A stretch of DNA of 23,917 bases from DASSUC01 sp035650075 (GTDB lineage Bacteria > Actinomycetota > Actinomycetes > Mycobacteriales > Micromonosporaceae). The translations under genes and the position numbers were made by a program. Positions 23,663 through 23,917 of this stretch are shown here, piece after piece. Each line of letters opens with the position of its first letter. Positions within the stretch are counted from its first letter, which is position 1. The DNA lies in contig DASRII010000126.1 in assembly GCA_035650075.1 (NCBI GenBank), positions 1 to 23,917 on the forward strand. The letters are read 5' to 3'. The notes under the pieces were generated by a model, which saw nothing but the letters and a program-made list of their open reading frames with translations, ran no database searches and was not told the DNA's origin.

Positions 23663-23714
23663 TGCGGGCATCTTCGTGTCGGCCCTTGGGAGGGCGCGCT
23701 GATCGCGAGGGCAG

Positions 23715-23731
23715 GCATGGCGACCATGCCG
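23715..23731. repeat. 7-base dyad near the transposase remnant
   Basis: GGCATGG (23715-23721) and CCATGCC (23725-23731) form a perfect inverted repeat with spacer CGA. It lies 47 bases beyond the end of the transposase remnant and could belong to the end of that element; no terminal repeat pair can be checked because the other end is outside the window. Confidence 0.3.
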
Positions 23732-23777
23732 AATGTCAGCCCGGACTGTCGGCTCCGCCTGAAACTGGCTCTGGCGC

Positions 23778-23917
23778 TCATTCAGTGATCGGCCAATGTG
23801 GATGGTCATCGTAGAGGATCCGTTTGTGGAGCAGGTCGAAACCGGCCCGACCGTACATCTGGCTCTTGATCTTTGATTCGGTTGGCGTTGCCCTTGTCGG
23901 CGTACGGGCTCATGTGC
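23778..23917 (-). pseudogene. Decayed transposase C-terminus, ISL3-like
   Basis: Read on the - strand, the frame ending at the stop 23780-23778 gives IKSQMYGRAGFDLLHKRIL, then YDDHPHWPITE. This is close to the C-terminus of ISL3-type actinobacterial transposases (pattern KxQMYGRAGFxLLRxRxL). Just before it, bases 23872-23880 encode NRIK in another frame, which matches what should precede it, so there is an apparent frameshift near 23869-23872. The frame that carries IKSQMYGRAGF hits a stop at about 23912-23910. The rest lies beyond the window. Assignment to ISL3 is from memory of the motif; that this is a transposase end is fairly likely. Confidence 0.55.

Noticed and set aside
23225..23809. 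- strand frame of 194 codons
   Set aside because: Mostly opposite the 340-residue gene and its terminator, with no recognisable motif.

Overview
The window is a very GC-rich chromosomal segment in which every clear gene lies on the + strand. Gene content and order (nadK, recN, steA, steB/mctB ... pyrG, NUDIX, ald, xerD, parA, scpA, scpB, rluB, cmk, der) match the conserved actinobacterial chromosome, as in the Mycobacterium tuberculosis Rv1695-Rv1713 neighbourhood. The additional envelope genes and the tRNA-Pro after der make a Micromonosporaceae-type actinomycete the best guess, but that family assignment is inference.

Region 1 (1-4848): the 3' part of NAD kinase, the DNA-repair ATPase RecN behind a possible LexA box, and the SteA/SteB pair that links cell division to the envelope. 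Region 2 (4965-10646): a tightly coupled four-gene envelope cassette made of a short MraY/WecA-like phosphoglycosyltransferase, a MurJ-like flippase, a GT4 glycosyltransferase, and a membrane protein with an alkaline-phosphatase-like ectodomain. Together they look like a pathway that builds, flips and processes a lipid-linked sugar whose product is unknown. Region 3 (10647-14348): CTP synthase with a structured leader, a NUDIX hydrolase and alanine dehydrogenase. Region 4 (14345-19534): the chromosome-segregation block, with XerD (probable CTG start), an orphan ParA, a site-2-protease-like membrane protein that has lost its HExxH motif, ScpA, ScpB and a pseudouridine synthase. Region 5 (19656-21897): cytidylate kinase, the GTPase Der and tRNA-Pro(GGG).

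Region 6 (21898-23917) differs in character. Past the tRNA the core synteny stops. There are about 590 bases with no convincing gene, one unrecognised 340-residue protein with a possible Cys-His hydrolase signature, several hairpins, and a decayed transposase end on the - strand at the window edge. This looks like accessory DNA next to a tRNA gene.

Three intergenic copies of one palindromic repeat family (2491-2591, 4891-4965 inverted, 16978-17053) share the core CTGGACTGA...GAGGGAAG. They make naive ORF starts for the downstream genes too long. Two short palindromic words, GGTACC and TCCACWGTGG, recur in the core genes and are absent from the accessory tail.
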